DNA of 56,929 bases from Chromera velia (GCA_018398765.1 JAHBMJ010000106.1:1-56929), one strand, 5' to 3'; positions 22,844 through 33,952 are shown, counted from the first letter of the stretch. Numbers and translations are program-made. Notes: a model not told the origin generated them from the letters alone.

Positions 22844-25800
22844 GCGTGTGTGTGCGTGTGTGTGTTTCGGTGTGTGTATGTATGCACCAAGATGTGTGTA
22901 CGTGTATCTCATTTCCTCTCCATCAGCCGGTGAATCTTTGTTCGCTGTCCACCCCTGCGCCGTGCTTCATCGACCTTGAGGCGGCGTCTGTGTCTGTACT
23001 CCATGTGTTGTTTATTCTGTCTCTCTTCGGCATTACAAACACCACTCCTTCTGCGTGCAGGCCGAGGAGAAGTGCCGACTGGCTCCTCCACGCGGCAGGA
23101 CAGGAGAGGACCGAGGCTGCGTTCGTCGGGTTGAAGAATTTGGGCTGCACCTGCTACATGAACTCTCTGCTTCAACATATGTTTGCGCATCCAGGCTTCA
23201 GGCAGAGCATCATGAGGGCAGACGCGAAGAGGGCGGCGGTCGCACGAGTGCGGGAGAAGAATGAGGCAGTGACGCAAGCTAGTGTACAGGCTGCCCTGGA
23301 GAGATCCGTCCTTTTTCAGACGCAGGCGGTATTCGCGGCTCTCCGTGCGAGCGAGCGGCACTTCTTCTCTCCAAAAGGTCTCGTAGCGGCTCTTCGGGTC
23401 AGTCTGTTCGAATACAAAACGGCCGACTTTTTCTTACGAGCATCTTTCTGTCGAGCAGTTTTTTAGATGAAACACTTCTGAACCTCCTAACTTGATGCCC
23501 AAAATCGTGTTTTTCCCGTCTCACAACGAAACTAGCGGCCATGTCGGTTCTCTACAGTCGGCTGTCCGCAAATTTGGATGAGAAAAAAACGAATGGCCTT
23601 TTTGATTTGGACATGTTGAGGATTGACGCCACGAGGGCGGGCGATATTTGAGCTTCCTCTTCCCCCCCCCCCCCNNNNNNNNNNNNNNNNNNCCCCCCCC
23701 TTCCTGCAGGACTTTGACGGTCGGCCCATTGACCCCGTCTCCCAGATGGACGCCGACGAATTCTTCAACCTGTGGACAAACCAACTGGAGGAAGACCTCA
23801 AGAGGGGGGGTGCTCCACACGCAGGTGCCATTGCAAGACTGTTCTTTGGGGGGACGTTGGTGAATGAGCTCATCTGCAGGGATTGTCCGCATTCATCCAG
23901 CAGAGAAGATGACAGTATGGTCGCACAACTAGTGGTCGGTTCACTCACTCTTGTTTTTCTTCCTTCTTTCCCCTTCTCCATTTTGCCGATATTCTTTCTC
24001 CTGTTCTCTCGCATCGCCTGTCTGTTTGTGCACATCAGTGTGCAGGTCTGTCTGTTTCCTCCATTCTGCCGGCTCTCTTGTTATCTGTTTCGTGCCAAGA
24101 AACAACGTCAAATGAGGGAGGAACAAAACGGAGTCGGCTTGTTTGCTTTCTTTTCCTGATTGTCTGATCTCTGCAGGTCGCTGGCAAGACTACGTTGGTG
24201 GATTCTCTGGAAGCCTCAGTCGAGGGAGAGCTGCTGCAGGGGGACAACGCCTTCCATTGTCTTGAGTGTGACGCTCGAGTGACGACACTGAAGAGACAGT
24301 GTTTTGGCCGGTTGCCGGACACCCTCCTGCTCCAATTGAAGCGGTTCGAATTCGACTACGACGCCATGACAAAGTTCAAGGTCAGTCAGTCAGTCGCTCA
24401 TCAATCCATTGGACTTCTCGATCAGTGAGTGTCTTTCCAAGAAACCTTAATTCCCTTTCTGGAATGAAATATTCCTTCGCTTTCATCTTCTCATTTATTG
24501 CGCTTTCCGAGTTCCACAAGATTCTTCAAAAATTGCAACGAAATCCTTGTCTCAAGCTTCCCTCCACTTCCCTTCTGGCTTCCTTCCTTCCTGCACGCAC
24601 GCCTGCAGGTGAATGACTACCTCCAATTTCCATGCGTTTACTTTCATACAGATTTAATACCTGAAAAAGAATTCTGTATGAAAGAAAATGTATGAAAGTA
24701 CACGCACGCACGCCTGCAGGTGAATGACTACCTCCAATTTCCCACCGAGTTGGACATGAAGCCCTACACACGACAGGGTCTACACGAGGCAGAGGCAGAG
24801 CAGGGGAGGGCAAGGCCGTCGGGGGATTCTCAGTCCTTCGAGACCTTTCCGGATGAATACTTTCAGTACACCCTCAGGGGGGTGGTCATTCACGTAGGCA
24901 CAGCAGAGAGTGGCCACTACTATTCCCTTCTCCGTCTCCCTGCCGACAACTGCCATCTGGAGGATATCGACGAAGACTCTGCTCTCCTTGATCAGGCCCG
25001 ACGGAACCAGTCCAGCAGCCACAAACGCACAGCAGGGCCCTCTGAGCCGAGACCCCCCCCTCTCCATCTGAAGCTCTCCTCTCCTCTTTCAGGTGAGGAG
25101 GCAAACAGCAAACTTGAGCAGAACGGGGGCGACCCACTTCCCTTGTCCATCCGTCTCCCCCCCAGTCCTGGTGGCGTGGCAGAAGAAGAAGAAAGTGAGG
25201 ACTCAGCATCCGATTTGGAAGGCCCGGCTGGCTCAACGAATAAAAGGATCCCTCCTCTTCATTCCAGCAGCTCTTCTTCCTTTGTTGTGCCCCCAACCGG
25301 ATCCTCAGCCACCCCCATCGAATACAAGTGGTATCAGTTCAATGACACACTCGTGACGCCCTTCCGTCCAGAGGACATCCCTGCGGAAGCCTTCGGGTTC
25401 GTGGACCCCGGCCAGGGCCCCGGCATGCGCGCAGGGGGCCCTCAAAAGTCAAAGAGCAGGGGCGCCGCCGCGTCCTCCACCCTTCCAGGTCCCGCAAAGC
25501 CGAACGCCTCGGGTGGTCTGAGCAACTCAGGATGGGATTGCAGGAACAGGAACGCCTACATTCTCCTGTATGAGAGGAAGGTCAAATTTGGTCCTCAGGA
25601 CCTTAGCTCGGTCAAACGGCCTGAGGAGGCTGAGGGGAAAGAGGAAGAGAAAGCAAAGCCAGCAGAAGAAGCACATCCCCAAGGCTCCCCCCGGCATGTG
25701 GCTGAGCAGAGAGACGGTGGGAGTGCACCGTCACTGGAGGAGACGGAGAAAGGTGCCGTCGAGCCATCTGCCCTCACAGGCGCGCTTCCTCTTTCCCCCC

Positions 25801-28800
25801 TCGATGCCTCAGCTTCATCCTCTTCTAAGAGACCCCATGCTGCTGCTCTTGCAGACAGAGAAGCGTCAGCACGGGCTGAGGGCAAAGCAGCCGCCGCTCT
25901 TCCTCCTCGCTCCTCTGATGACTTGGTTGACTCCGCAACTAAGGAAGAGAAAGAAAAGGGAACAGAACCAGAAGGGGAGCAACGACGCCGTGCCTCATCT
26001 CTTGACGTCATTGCGGGTGAGGCGGGTGCCCTGGGTGTGCATGGAGGGGCGGCGCTTGGGGGGTCGGCAGCCCGCCAGGAGTCCCTGGTGGCGGCGGCAA
26101 ATGAACGTCTCTGGGCGACACGCAGTCTGTTTGCTTCTGACTTTGCAGACTTCGTCTGGTTGCTTGCGGTCAACCACCTGTGCTCCCCTCTGACTACCCA
26201 ATTCCCCCCAATGCCCCCCGTGGCGACGGCATCGGGGTTTCTCTCTTCCGCCACCGCCTCCGGACTTCCACGAAGGGACTACGAGGCGCCGCAATTAAAG
26301 GGCGGGCAGCTGAAACGAACGCTTCGGGGGTTTCTCCCGGTCCCCGCTGGTTCAGATGAAGAGTCAAAGCAGCAGCATGACCGGGCATCCCCTGCCCTCC
26401 TGGGCGCCCTTTGCGAAGTTGTCTTTCGATTGGTTGCGTCTGTAGTTCTCCGATCTCGAGGAAAACAGAGACTGCCTGATTGGCTCTCATTGTTGGGATG
26501 TCTCGCTGAGCGATCTGACCTCGCAGGTATCGCCGTGTGGGAGAGAGAAGAGAGCAAGCGAGCCAAATTGGCGCTTTCGAGTGGGGGTGATCCTTCTGCA
26601 GGGTCCTTGAGCCTTCCTCTTGGTCAGGCGTCTCCGCCGTTTCCTTGCGGCTTCTCTTTTTGGTTTCTCAGGAGGTTCATTGAGGAACCCGAGGCAGTGT
26701 TCTCGGTCTTGGCTGAGGCACCGGCAAAGGACGAAGGGGCACGCGGAGTGTTTCTCCGTCTCCTTTCGTCGTCTCTTCAGTGGGTCCACCCGTTTCTCCT
26801 GGGAAGTTTGGGGGGGGAAGTGAAGGAGGGGGAGAGAGAGAGCCCGGGAAGGACATTCCTCTCTGTTTGCTGGCGTTCCATTCTGATGATGTTGAAGAAA
26901 TCGAGAGAGCGCCTGTTTGCGGCAGGGGGCAATGTGGGGGGTGTGAGGGATGATGAGGAAGACGTGGATATGGACGTCGGGGGTGAGACTGTCAGGGGTG
27001 CCTCTGGGGACAAGATGAATCATGTGGAGACTGGACTGGCGGCTGTGGCAGAGGCAGCGTTTGAATTTGTTGCTTTGGGGTATGAAGCTGCCTCCATTGC
27101 GGCGAGGGAGGGGGGGCTGATGGTGGTCAGTGCTTCCTTTTGCTCTCTCTGCCCATGCATGTGTTTGGATGCCTGCGTGATTTTTCGTCTTTTTCTCTTT
27201 TGTTCCTCGACATGCCTTCTGTGTCTCTCTCTTTTGTTTTTCTTTCTACCTGTCTCTCTCTCAACGCTGTTTTACCTTCACAGGTTTGGCGAGGGTCTCA
27301 TGTCGTTTTTGCTTTCAGACAACTCAAAAATTATGTCTCACCTTCTTTGCAGGCTCTCGAACTCATCTTCGGTCAACAGCACCTCCTCTCAATCGTTGCT
27401 GACGACAGTCCACGACCGAAGAAAAAGAAGACCAAGGGGAAAGGCAAAAAATCGGGTGCAGGCAAAGCCCCCCCCTCTCCCGTCCCACAGGCATTGCAGG
27501 AGAGGGACATCTCTCCAACTGCGCGCTCCCACCGCTCGATGAGTCCGCTGACAAATCCAGCCCGTTCTGTTTCCACTCACCTTAACGTTTCGTGTACACA
27601 ATTTCTTGAGGTTGCCCGTGCCAGACAGTCTCTAGAAGAACGACAGGGATGGACGCGCACACGTCCCTGGCTTTCTCTCCTCGAGGCCGGGGTCCCTTTT
27701 GATCCCCTGACAGCGGAGGGGTCCGCAGAGGGCCCAGCGTCGTCATGTGAGGAGACGCCCGCTACGTCAGGTCGAGGAGGGATATGCCGGGGTCCTGTGC
27801 CTCAAGCCCCCCTCTTCAACCTTCCGAGGTCCCACCCCTGCTACAGCTCGCTGAGTGCCTTGGCTTTGGAGTTGTCTCTGCCTGCCCCGCGCGCTGTCGC
27901 AGAGAAGGAGAAGGAGGCGCATGAAGAAGTGGAGGGTCAAGCGAAGGGCAGCGGGCCCGCGCATAAGCCGGAAGAGCCAGACGCCAAAGCAATTCAAGAG
28001 ATCCCTGCACAACCAGAGGGAAGCACAGTGCAGAACGGCCAGAAAGAGACGCTCCCCCTGAAGGAGGAGGAGGAGGGGGCACAGCCAGAGGGTAGAGGGC
28101 GTCTGCCCTCCTCTCCGCCCGCGCCGCCACAGTCCCCTCCAGATTCGCAACGAGTCGCACAACGGCTTGCGGTTTTGCCCTCCGTACAACCTGCGGCTCT
28201 TCTCTTTGATGGAGGAGGTGAAGGGGGGACCTCAGGGTGGTCTGATTCTCAAGGGGAGGAGCCCGACCGTTCCCGTGACTTGAGTTTTGTCTTTGGGATG
28301 GTGGCATTGATGCTGAAGGCGATGATGTGGGGGCCTCAGAGCAGAGACTGCAAGACCGTGACTGAAGTCATTCAAGGTCGGTTCGATCGATGGAGAGACG
28401 GGGGGTGCCTGTGCCTTCCTTTTGTGGTATCCCTCCCATCCATCATTCAATCGACTGCCCTTCTCTCCATTCTTTCTCAACGCTGGACGTGTCGATAAGA
28501 GGCTGTGAGAGGATTTGTTTGTTTTTGTTCTTTTTTTTTGTTGCATTCCAATGGTCACTGAGCCGGCATAAGGCTCGGCAAAGAGGGGCTTCCTTGCGAA
28601 TACCGTCGTGTGCGCTCGAGACTCTGTGTATGCGTCCCGGGGATTGCTTATCTTTCTGTAATCATGCTGTGTTCCGTCCTAGCTCATCGGGACCTTTTGA
28701 GTCTATCAAACGCCCCGATTGCTGATTCTTTTTTTGTCATTCGTTCTCTTCTGGTTCTGATTCGTTCTCTTCTGTTTTTCTCTCACCGCTTCTCCTGCAG

Positions 28801-31800
28801 AGATCCGAAAAGAGGATGCAACTCTGCGGGAAGAGAACGGACAAAGGGGGAGAGGGGAAGAGACTTGTGGAGAGTCGGAGGGGAAGATTCCGTCTCAGGG
28901 CGTAGGCGAAAATGCAGAGAAAGAGAAAGCGGGAGGACCCAACAGCAGTGCGGCAACAGCAGCGGCCCCACCCTCACCCCCGACGTCCGTCACTTCCTCT
29001 CCTGCTCTTCTTCCCCTGTCTGCCTCCAGCCTGTTGCAAGCACTGCAACCTCTGGGTACATCGGCTTTTGTGCACAGCCTCATCAGGGCTGTCGCGTTCG
29101 GAAGGCCGGGGACACGGCCGGAGTCTGCCCTTGGCCTGACGATGTGTGGTGCCCTTGGTCCCTCAGGTCTTTCCCTTTCCCTGTCTCTCCAAGGAGGGGG
29201 GGACTTTCGAGAAGGAGAGGGGGAGCTGAGGAGTCTGACTGAGGGAGGGAGGCTGGCAAGGGCAGCGGGAAGCGTGCTTCAGTGCCTCTGCTGGCAAGAC
29301 AATGATATGTCAGAGGTGAGTGGGTGGGTTGGATTGGATTGGGAATACGGGGCAAATTTAGAATGTGACCGTCTCCGTGCATGCATGTTGCACACGTGCT
29401 TGTGCTGTTTTTTTTTGTTTTCTAAATTGCATGCCTTCGTGTTGTTGTCTGAATATCATTCTCCAGCGCGTTCTCTCTTTTTATCCCGCAGCCAGGCAGA
29501 CAAACGCTTTCGTGGATTCTTTCCCGCTTCGTACATTTTTTGCTTCTGTGCATGCCGAATGTCGCAGATGGTCCTCTCACTGCTTGTTCAGTACGTGAGC
29601 CAACTAGACGCGGTACCTCTCCGGAACGTGATTGGCCTCTTCCCTCCACTGATCGAACTGGACGCTGGAGGAGGGGGGGGAGCAGGGGTACATGGGGGAC
29701 CGGAGCCCCACCCCCGGCTGTTCCATCTAATCGCCCTCTTGGCGGCGGCCCTTCGTGACAGCAGCCAGTGCATCCGTCCCACACTCATCGGCCTGCGCGC
29801 CCTGCTGCTCGAGTGGGCGAAAAAATACCCCGACATTGCCAGGTGAGCTCAGAGGGGGGATAGATCGGCGTGGGTTGCTGATAGGAGGGGGGACGAAGAT
29901 GTGCTCAGTTGCAAACAGGGAAGTGAAAAAATTGGACGAAATCAATCCGGTTGTGTATAGATAGATCCACAGTCTTTGGCTGCTTATTCGGGTCCCTTTC
30001 CTCTTTTTCGGTTTCTTTCCTCTTTTATGATGAAGTTCCTTATTTGTTTTTACACTTTCCAATCAGGACAACACTTTGTTTGATCCCCTTCGTGCATGCA
30101 TGGCATGCAGGTGTCTGCGTCTGAGTTCATCCGGGTCGGCTTCTCGGGCCGCAGGTGGAGGGAACAGTCCTCCTGCTCCTCTTCGGTGGGTTGAAGCGTG
30201 GTTGAAGGAACTGCAGTCTCTGACCAGCCAGGTCCAGGCAGTGGTTGCGTCTCAGGCCCCGTCAGCAATCGCTCAAGCACATGCTGCGTCTCTCCAGAAA
30301 GGCTTTGGGGGCGGCGGGTTCGCATTTGGGGGCGGGATGGGAATGACGTCCTCCCCTGCTCAGAGAACAGACAAGGCATGGCAGAGACCATTGGCGATGC
30401 CTAGGGGTGGAAAAGGTCAGACTCCTGCGGCTCCAGACAATGTGGTGAGTCTGCACAGGAACCTGAATGAGTCCCTTTTGTCCTTAGTGACGGATTTGTT
30501 GAATGCATTTAGGAGACACTGTACAGAATCAGGGACTGCACGTGCGGCGGCGGGCGGTGGGCAGGGAAATGCGGCGTCGGGCACTGGCACGAGTCAGACC
30601 GGAGGGGAGCGACAGGCTTACCCTTTTATTGCGCCCACAATGACAGGTCCCCCCTTGCAGCCCCTCTATGCCCCCCCTCCTGCCTCCTCCTCAAGGGAAG
30701 GTTCCTCAGGTTCGGCAGTGCCTCTCGCCACCACCTTTGCGGCGGCGGTAGGGGGGGCACAGACAGGAGCGGCATCTGCCTTTGTCGACGCCCCCCCTTT
30801 GAAGGATTTCTCGGCAGACCGCGCTGTGGCAGTACGGCCAGTGCGTGCGGGGGATCGGGTATGGATTCGCACCCCTTTTCCGGTCTGTGCACCCCCGTCA
30901 GATTCCTCGAGTGGAGATTCATCAGGCGTGATCGTTCCGGGCCCCGCGGCAGCGGCCGTGGCGGCCGGAGGTGGGCCTGCAGGTGACCACTCTGAGGCTG
31001 CTGCGGCGGCGGTTGGGCTTTCGGGAAGTAGCGTTGCGGGTGCCGCATCTCTTACTCTTTCTTCCGTAATGCAAATGGTTGCCGGGGCCTCTGGCGGTGG
31101 AGCGGGAGGTGGAGTGCCCGCCGGGGCCCCTGGGTCCGGAGGGGGCGGCAGGGGGCCTGGAGGAGGGCCAGGTGGAGGTGGAGGCGGGTCACAAGGGGTG
31201 GCGGCGGGCAGGGGCCAGGGGGGTGCTTACCTCGGATCAGCAACACATGCGGGTGTGTATTTGAGATGGACATCCGGGATGATTACTGCGCGTGTTGCGC
31301 GATTCGGGACATGGTGGGAGCGTTTGTGGGGGGGTGGAGAGGACGGAGGCGGGGGGAGAGCGAGGGAGAGAGAGGGAAGTTTTACATCTGGTCAGCAGCT
31401 CTCACCATCAGGGTCGGCTGGGTCGGGCTCGGCGTTTGTTGGCGTAGCTGCTGATGGAAGAGGAAAAGGGACGGGGGGACGGAAACCGACACAGCGACAG
31501 AAACGGTCCGGCAGCGCTAGTGGGGAGCGTGGAGGTGGTTCTGCTGTGTGTTCTTCTTCTTTTGGGTTCTCTGAGGGTCCGTCTAGTTGTCTTGGAGGTC
31601 CTTTTGAGTTGAACGAGCAGCAGTCCTTATGGACTCATCAGAGCTCTCAAGTGGAGGACTGGGGGACTACGTCGGGGAGCCAGAGGGCATTGCCGAGGGA
31701 GGTACGTGGGTTTGTCTGTTCAATTGTTGAGAGAATTAATTTGAACGGAAAGAAAGGGAGGGGGGGGGCACATGCCGTAAGATTGAAGGTGCGCACGGGG

Positions 31801-31812
31801 GAAGAAAGATAA
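8869..31812 (+). CDS. Giant ubiquitin-specific protease (peptidase C19; USP34/USP9X-type), >30 exons
   Basis: A multi-exon gene for roughly 4,900 residues that should cleave ubiquitin from protein substrates. Phase-checked exons: 8869–8958, 9186–9278, 9504–9555, 9777–?, 10069–10391, 10664–10720, 11003–11044, 11448–11591, 11724–11787, ?–14213, 14410–17003, 17360–17431, 17589–17687, 17753–18125, 18546–18628, 18970–21112, 21448–21771, 22099–22773, 23061–23397, 23710–23934, 24177–24380, 24720–27125, 27284–28376, 28801–29315, 29568–29842 and 30111–31812. The catalytic Cys, His and Asn/Asp boxes are all present at 23.1–25.6 kb. A long helical region precedes the catalytic core, as in USP9X, USP24 and USP34. 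The C-terminus is Gly/Ala/Ser-rich. The start at 8869 gives an open frame directly into a splice donor. Joins between 9777 and 14000 are not settled. An alternative exon upstream of 22099 (about 21996–22098) is possible. Confidence 0.85.
9125..9153. repeat. Poly-C tract (29 nt) upstream of a splice acceptor
   Basis: Uninterrupted C run in intron 1 of the protease gene, 33 nt before the acceptor GATGCAG of exon 2. Confidence 0.9.
9979..10008. repeat. GT microsatellite
   Basis: GT dinucleotide run in the intron before the acidic exon 10069–10391. Confidence 0.9.
10508..10558. repeat. CA and GA compound microsatellite
   Basis: CA repeats followed directly by GA repeats, in the intron after exon 10069–10391. 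Confidence 0.9.
11933..12025. repeat. TTCC / ATCC / ATTC tetranucleotide repeats
   Basis: CTTCCTTCC-type repeats grade into CATC and CATT repeats just upstream of a candidate acceptor (TTCTTGCAG) at 12029. The tract is pyrimidine-rich and could serve as the polypyrimidine tract of that acceptor. Confidence 0.8.
12268..13064. repeat. ~800-bp GC/GT (with TATGTG variants) microsatellite holding a 99-base gap
   Basis: Alternating CG from 12268, then GT with regular GTAT interruptions to 13064. N at 12897–12995 marks an assembly gap of unknown real size. The tract is intronic in the protease gene and ends at the TGTGTGCAG acceptor of the exon at 13069. Apparent long reading frames of Cys-Val on this strand and Thr-His on the other are artefacts of the repeat. 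Confidence 0.95.
14410..18628 (+). other. Helical middle region and ubiquitin-like segment of the giant protease
   Basis: Exon 14410–17003 begins with a basic/charged helix (HRYEKQRKQEKVEREQKRRR). It continues into the segment HLEIVWACGNAAVTHGALT, which resembles the armadillo/HEAT-like core of USP9X/USP24/USP34 where 'IW…H' repeats precede cysteine-protease domains. From VTLYVSRKNA through the next two exons the sequence looks like a ubiquitin-like beta-grasp fold (strand, ITLSTGSTIGELRDRVA, strand, ELLLLKG). Junctions 17003/17360, 17431/17589, 17687/17753 and 18125/18546 are all phase-consistent. The domain naming is inference. Confidence 0.55.
18970..21112 (+). other. Gly/Ser-rich insertion exon of the giant protease
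   Basis: A single 2.1-kb exon open in one frame. It joins the upstream exon at GGC (phase 1) and the downstream exon at AAG (phase 2). It carries an RE/RK-rich stretch, a Gln run near 19675–19692 and long Gly/Ser/Arg tracts around short conserved-looking helical islands such as LLRFWQLHSRPSNPSRLLFF. Such islands suit a disordered linker inserted into a helical repeat region. The antisense frames across it are shadows of Gly/Ser codons. Confidence 0.6.
21308..21383. repeat. GT/GC microsatellite
   Basis: GT repeat with GC interruptions in the intron between protease exons 18970–21112 and 21448–21771. Confidence 0.9.
22811..22870. repeat. CT then GT microsatellite
   Basis: CT repeats followed by GT repeats in the intron before the catalytic Cys-box exon. 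Confidence 0.85.
23661..23700. repeat. Poly-C tract with 18-base gap, directly before a splice acceptor
   Basis: C run 23662–23674, N 23675–23692, C run 23693–23700, then TTCCTGCAG at the 23710 exon. The tract occupies the position of the polypyrimidine tract. Confidence 0.9.
24593..24742. repeat. 39-bp direct repeat duplicating a splice acceptor and exon start
   Basis: Bases 24593–24631 and 24704–24742 are identical. Both copies hold GCCTGCAG and the first codons of the His-box exon. The 72-bp spacer contains inverted repeats (TACTTTCATACAG at 24639, CTGTATGAAAG at 24674, TGTATGAAAGTA at 24689). Only the second acceptor gives an open exon; the first would hit a stop after 28 codons. Confidence 0.9.
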
Positions 31813-32878
31813 GAAGAAAAGAGAAGGAGGACGAGGGGAACGATCAAGGGAAAGGACTAAAGAAAAGGAAGGAAGCAGAAAAAACAATAGAGAAATCATA
31901 AGAAGGAAAGAGATACAGAAAGAGAGGATAACAGTATTTTGTGTCCGTGCCCCTTCCCGCTAATCTCTCCATTAGATCTCAAACAAACAAATCTTCTTGC
32001 ATGTCTTTCGCCTGCTGTGGCATGATGTCTGAAATGACTGCATGCAGGTGACGGTGCGTCCCGACGGTTTCCCTTCTCGCTTTGATCTCACTGTCGCGGC
32101 AGATCTTCACACCATCGGCACCTCGACTCTCTCTGGATGTCTGATACAAGACCTCTAGCGATGGATTGATGCTCAACAATCTGCCAGACTCGGACTGTCA
32201 CTGTCGTTGCCTGGAGCATTCATCAAGTGCTGACTGAGCATGCTCGACATTGTTCGTCACATTGTTTGAGTTCTAGCTCCAAATAAAATGAGAGCACTGA
32301 AAGAACCAAATCTTTTGTTAAGCTAGTAATTTAAGTTGATTTGGGTGAATTAATTGAACTAAGAATTTAACTTGAAGTTATAATATCATCATCATCATAC
32401 GCGTATAATAGGAAGATAAAAAATGGAAAGCCTGAGTGAATGAAATCATCATGATGGTAAAGGATTTACGTCCGGCCAGGGCAGAAAGCGGTATACCACA
32501 TTGTAGGCTCATTGCTGACAGAGCCTGTATTGGCCTAAATCCTTCTTTATAACTTCATTCAGTGACATTCACTTTCCGTCTCTTAGGGTGCTGACCTTTA
32601 ACTTGAATGACACTTTAAAAAGTTGTTCCAAATTGCTACTAAGCCACTGTTTGAGTCTGCTTTTGTCTGTCTACCCTCTCTGATCGAACTAAAATGTTGG
32701 TCATACGCTGTTAGCAACTTGGCAAAGAGTGGTATAGAACAACCTCGCCAACAACCCGGGGCCGGGAGCTCTAGCGGGGCTCATGCTAGGGCTTATGACG
32801 TGTGCGCCTTGCTAGTAGCTACTAACTAGTAGTGCGTACTACCGACATTGGTCCAATAAAGTCTACCATGCATGCATG
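31813..32878. other. Intergenic DNA 3' of the giant protease gene
   Basis: The first ~170 bp are A/G-rich and probably hold the 3' UTR. From about 32280 the DNA becomes A+T-rich, with ATC repeats near 32388. No coding frame is credible. A weak inverted pair (AAGGATTTA near 32460, TAAATCCTT near 32537) brackets about 80 bp. Confidence 0.4.
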
Positions 32879-33350
32879 TAGTGACCAGATTTGATTTGAT
32901 AGGATTTGATTTGATTTAATTTGATTTGATTTGATTTGAGATTCAAGCTCAAATCTGACCAGATTTGAGGTAGATTTGAGGTTGAAGTCTAGAGGTCACT
33001 CTCGATAACACTGAAGACGACTTGACATAGTCAACACCACTAGCAAATCCTAGAAAGCCTTAAAAACAAGAAAATTACTAAAAACTAGCTTTTGGGCGTT
33101 CATATTCATCTTCATAAAACCGATGAAAGAATCTTTTTATAATTTTTTTTTTTTTATGCCCAAAAAAATGCGAAAACTCATTTGAGAGACTACATGACGG
33201 ATTGACCTTGATGGAAGATTTGAGGTTAAAAGGTTAGATTTAAAGTAGATTTGATCAGATTTGATAAGCCCTATCATACTAAAGTTTCTCAAGCCTAATA
33301 TTTGATTTGAGATTAAGCCCTACTTTAAATCAAATCAAATCTGGTCACTA
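32879..33350. mobile_element. Non-autonomous hAT-family MITE (472 bp) with 8-bp TSD
   Basis: The left terminus TAGTGACCAGATTTGATTTG and its exact reverse complement at the right end form 22-bp perfect terminal repeats obeying the hAT rule YAGNG. CATGCATG flanks both sides (32871–32878 and 33351–33358), an 8-bp target duplication. The inner DNA is A+T-rich with many GATTTGA motifs and no frame. Its termini differ from those of the 4150–5046 element, so it belongs to another hAT family. Confidence 0.85.
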
Positions 33351-33599
33351 CATGCATGATGCAAGTGATAACTGATGTATAGATATTTCAAAAACTCGGT
33401 TCAATTTGCTAGTATATAATCGCTGTGAAGTTCATAGAAGTTAGTGGTAAAATACAAAAAACCTATGATACATAACAGTACTATTTAATTCACAGTTGAT
33501 GTATCATGTTGAATTCTTCAAATTAAAAATTGTTCTCCACGTCATTTATGAATTCATATTTAAAATAAAAACTTTCAGTTTCAAGGTTACAGGTATTTT

Positions 33600-33720
33600 T
33601 TGAAGGGTAGTGAAGCCTCAGGCTTTCATTGTTGAATGAGATGTTGGCATCAACCAACTGATTCTCTTCCTCTCTGTGCATATACTCTAAGGCACCTGTA
33701 AAATCTGTTGAGCGCAGGCC
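33600..33720 (-). pseudogene. Decayed duplicate of the receptor gene's terminal exon
   Basis: The plus-strand run TAGTGAAGCCT … TGGCATCAACC … CTCTTCCTCT … GGCACCTG parallels the terminal exon at 33957–34035, with the same spacing and many C-to-T and G-to-A changes. The minus-strand peptide still shows an acidic EEENQLVDANIS against EEGEEFGDADVAS in the live exon. It is probably a relict of a local duplication that decayed toward A+T. The similarity is by eye and modest. Confidence 0.35.
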
Positions 33721-33952
33721 GGCTTCTAATATTTTCCAATGAAAAAAGTACAGGTTATAATGGGGGTGTTCGAGAGCCGGAGAAGAAACCTTGAGGCTTG
33801 AGGCACAGCCGATTGCCACTCCTCAGCCATTACGACAGCCATTCATCTCCACCTCGCTGGTCATATTACCCTGATACCCCCCTTCACGCCTACTCCCAGG
33901 CGCAATTGAAGTGGCCCTACAGAGGGTCAAAGTTGAGGGAATTAACTTGTTG

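Larger units (their letters stand above)
23061..25590 (+). other. USP catalytic domain (Cys, zinc-ribbon, His and Asn boxes)
   Basis: The Cys box reads FVGLKNLGCTCYMNSLLQ, with the nucleophile codon at 23152–23154. Next come QMDADEFFN, a zinc-ribbon pair CRDC … CLEC, and LLLQLKRFEFDY. The His box is YTLRGVVIHVGTAESGHYYS. KWYQFNDTLVTPF supplies the third catalytic residue, and NAYILLYER is the closing strand. Exons 23061–23397, 23710–23934, 24177–24380 and 24720 onward join in phase 0. The Cys box has GCTC where many family members have GNTC or GATC. A disordered ~130-residue insert separates the His box from the final strands. All catalytic residues appear intact. Confidence 0.92.

Noticed and set aside
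24609-24695. Upstream splice acceptor for the protease His-box exon
   Set aside because: It leads to a stop after 28 codons. The identical acceptor at 24720 gives an 802-codon open exon with the His box.
25595-26254. 219-codon minus-strand frame rich in Ala/Ser
   Set aside because: Antisense to the disordered insert after the protease catalytic domain, which is part of a phase-checked exon.
27297-27542. Second open frame through 27284–27542 (FGEGLMSFLLSDNSK)
   Set aside because: Attractive as a helical repeat, but it needs a phase-2 donor, whereas the upstream exon ends in phase 0. The other frame stays open to 28376.
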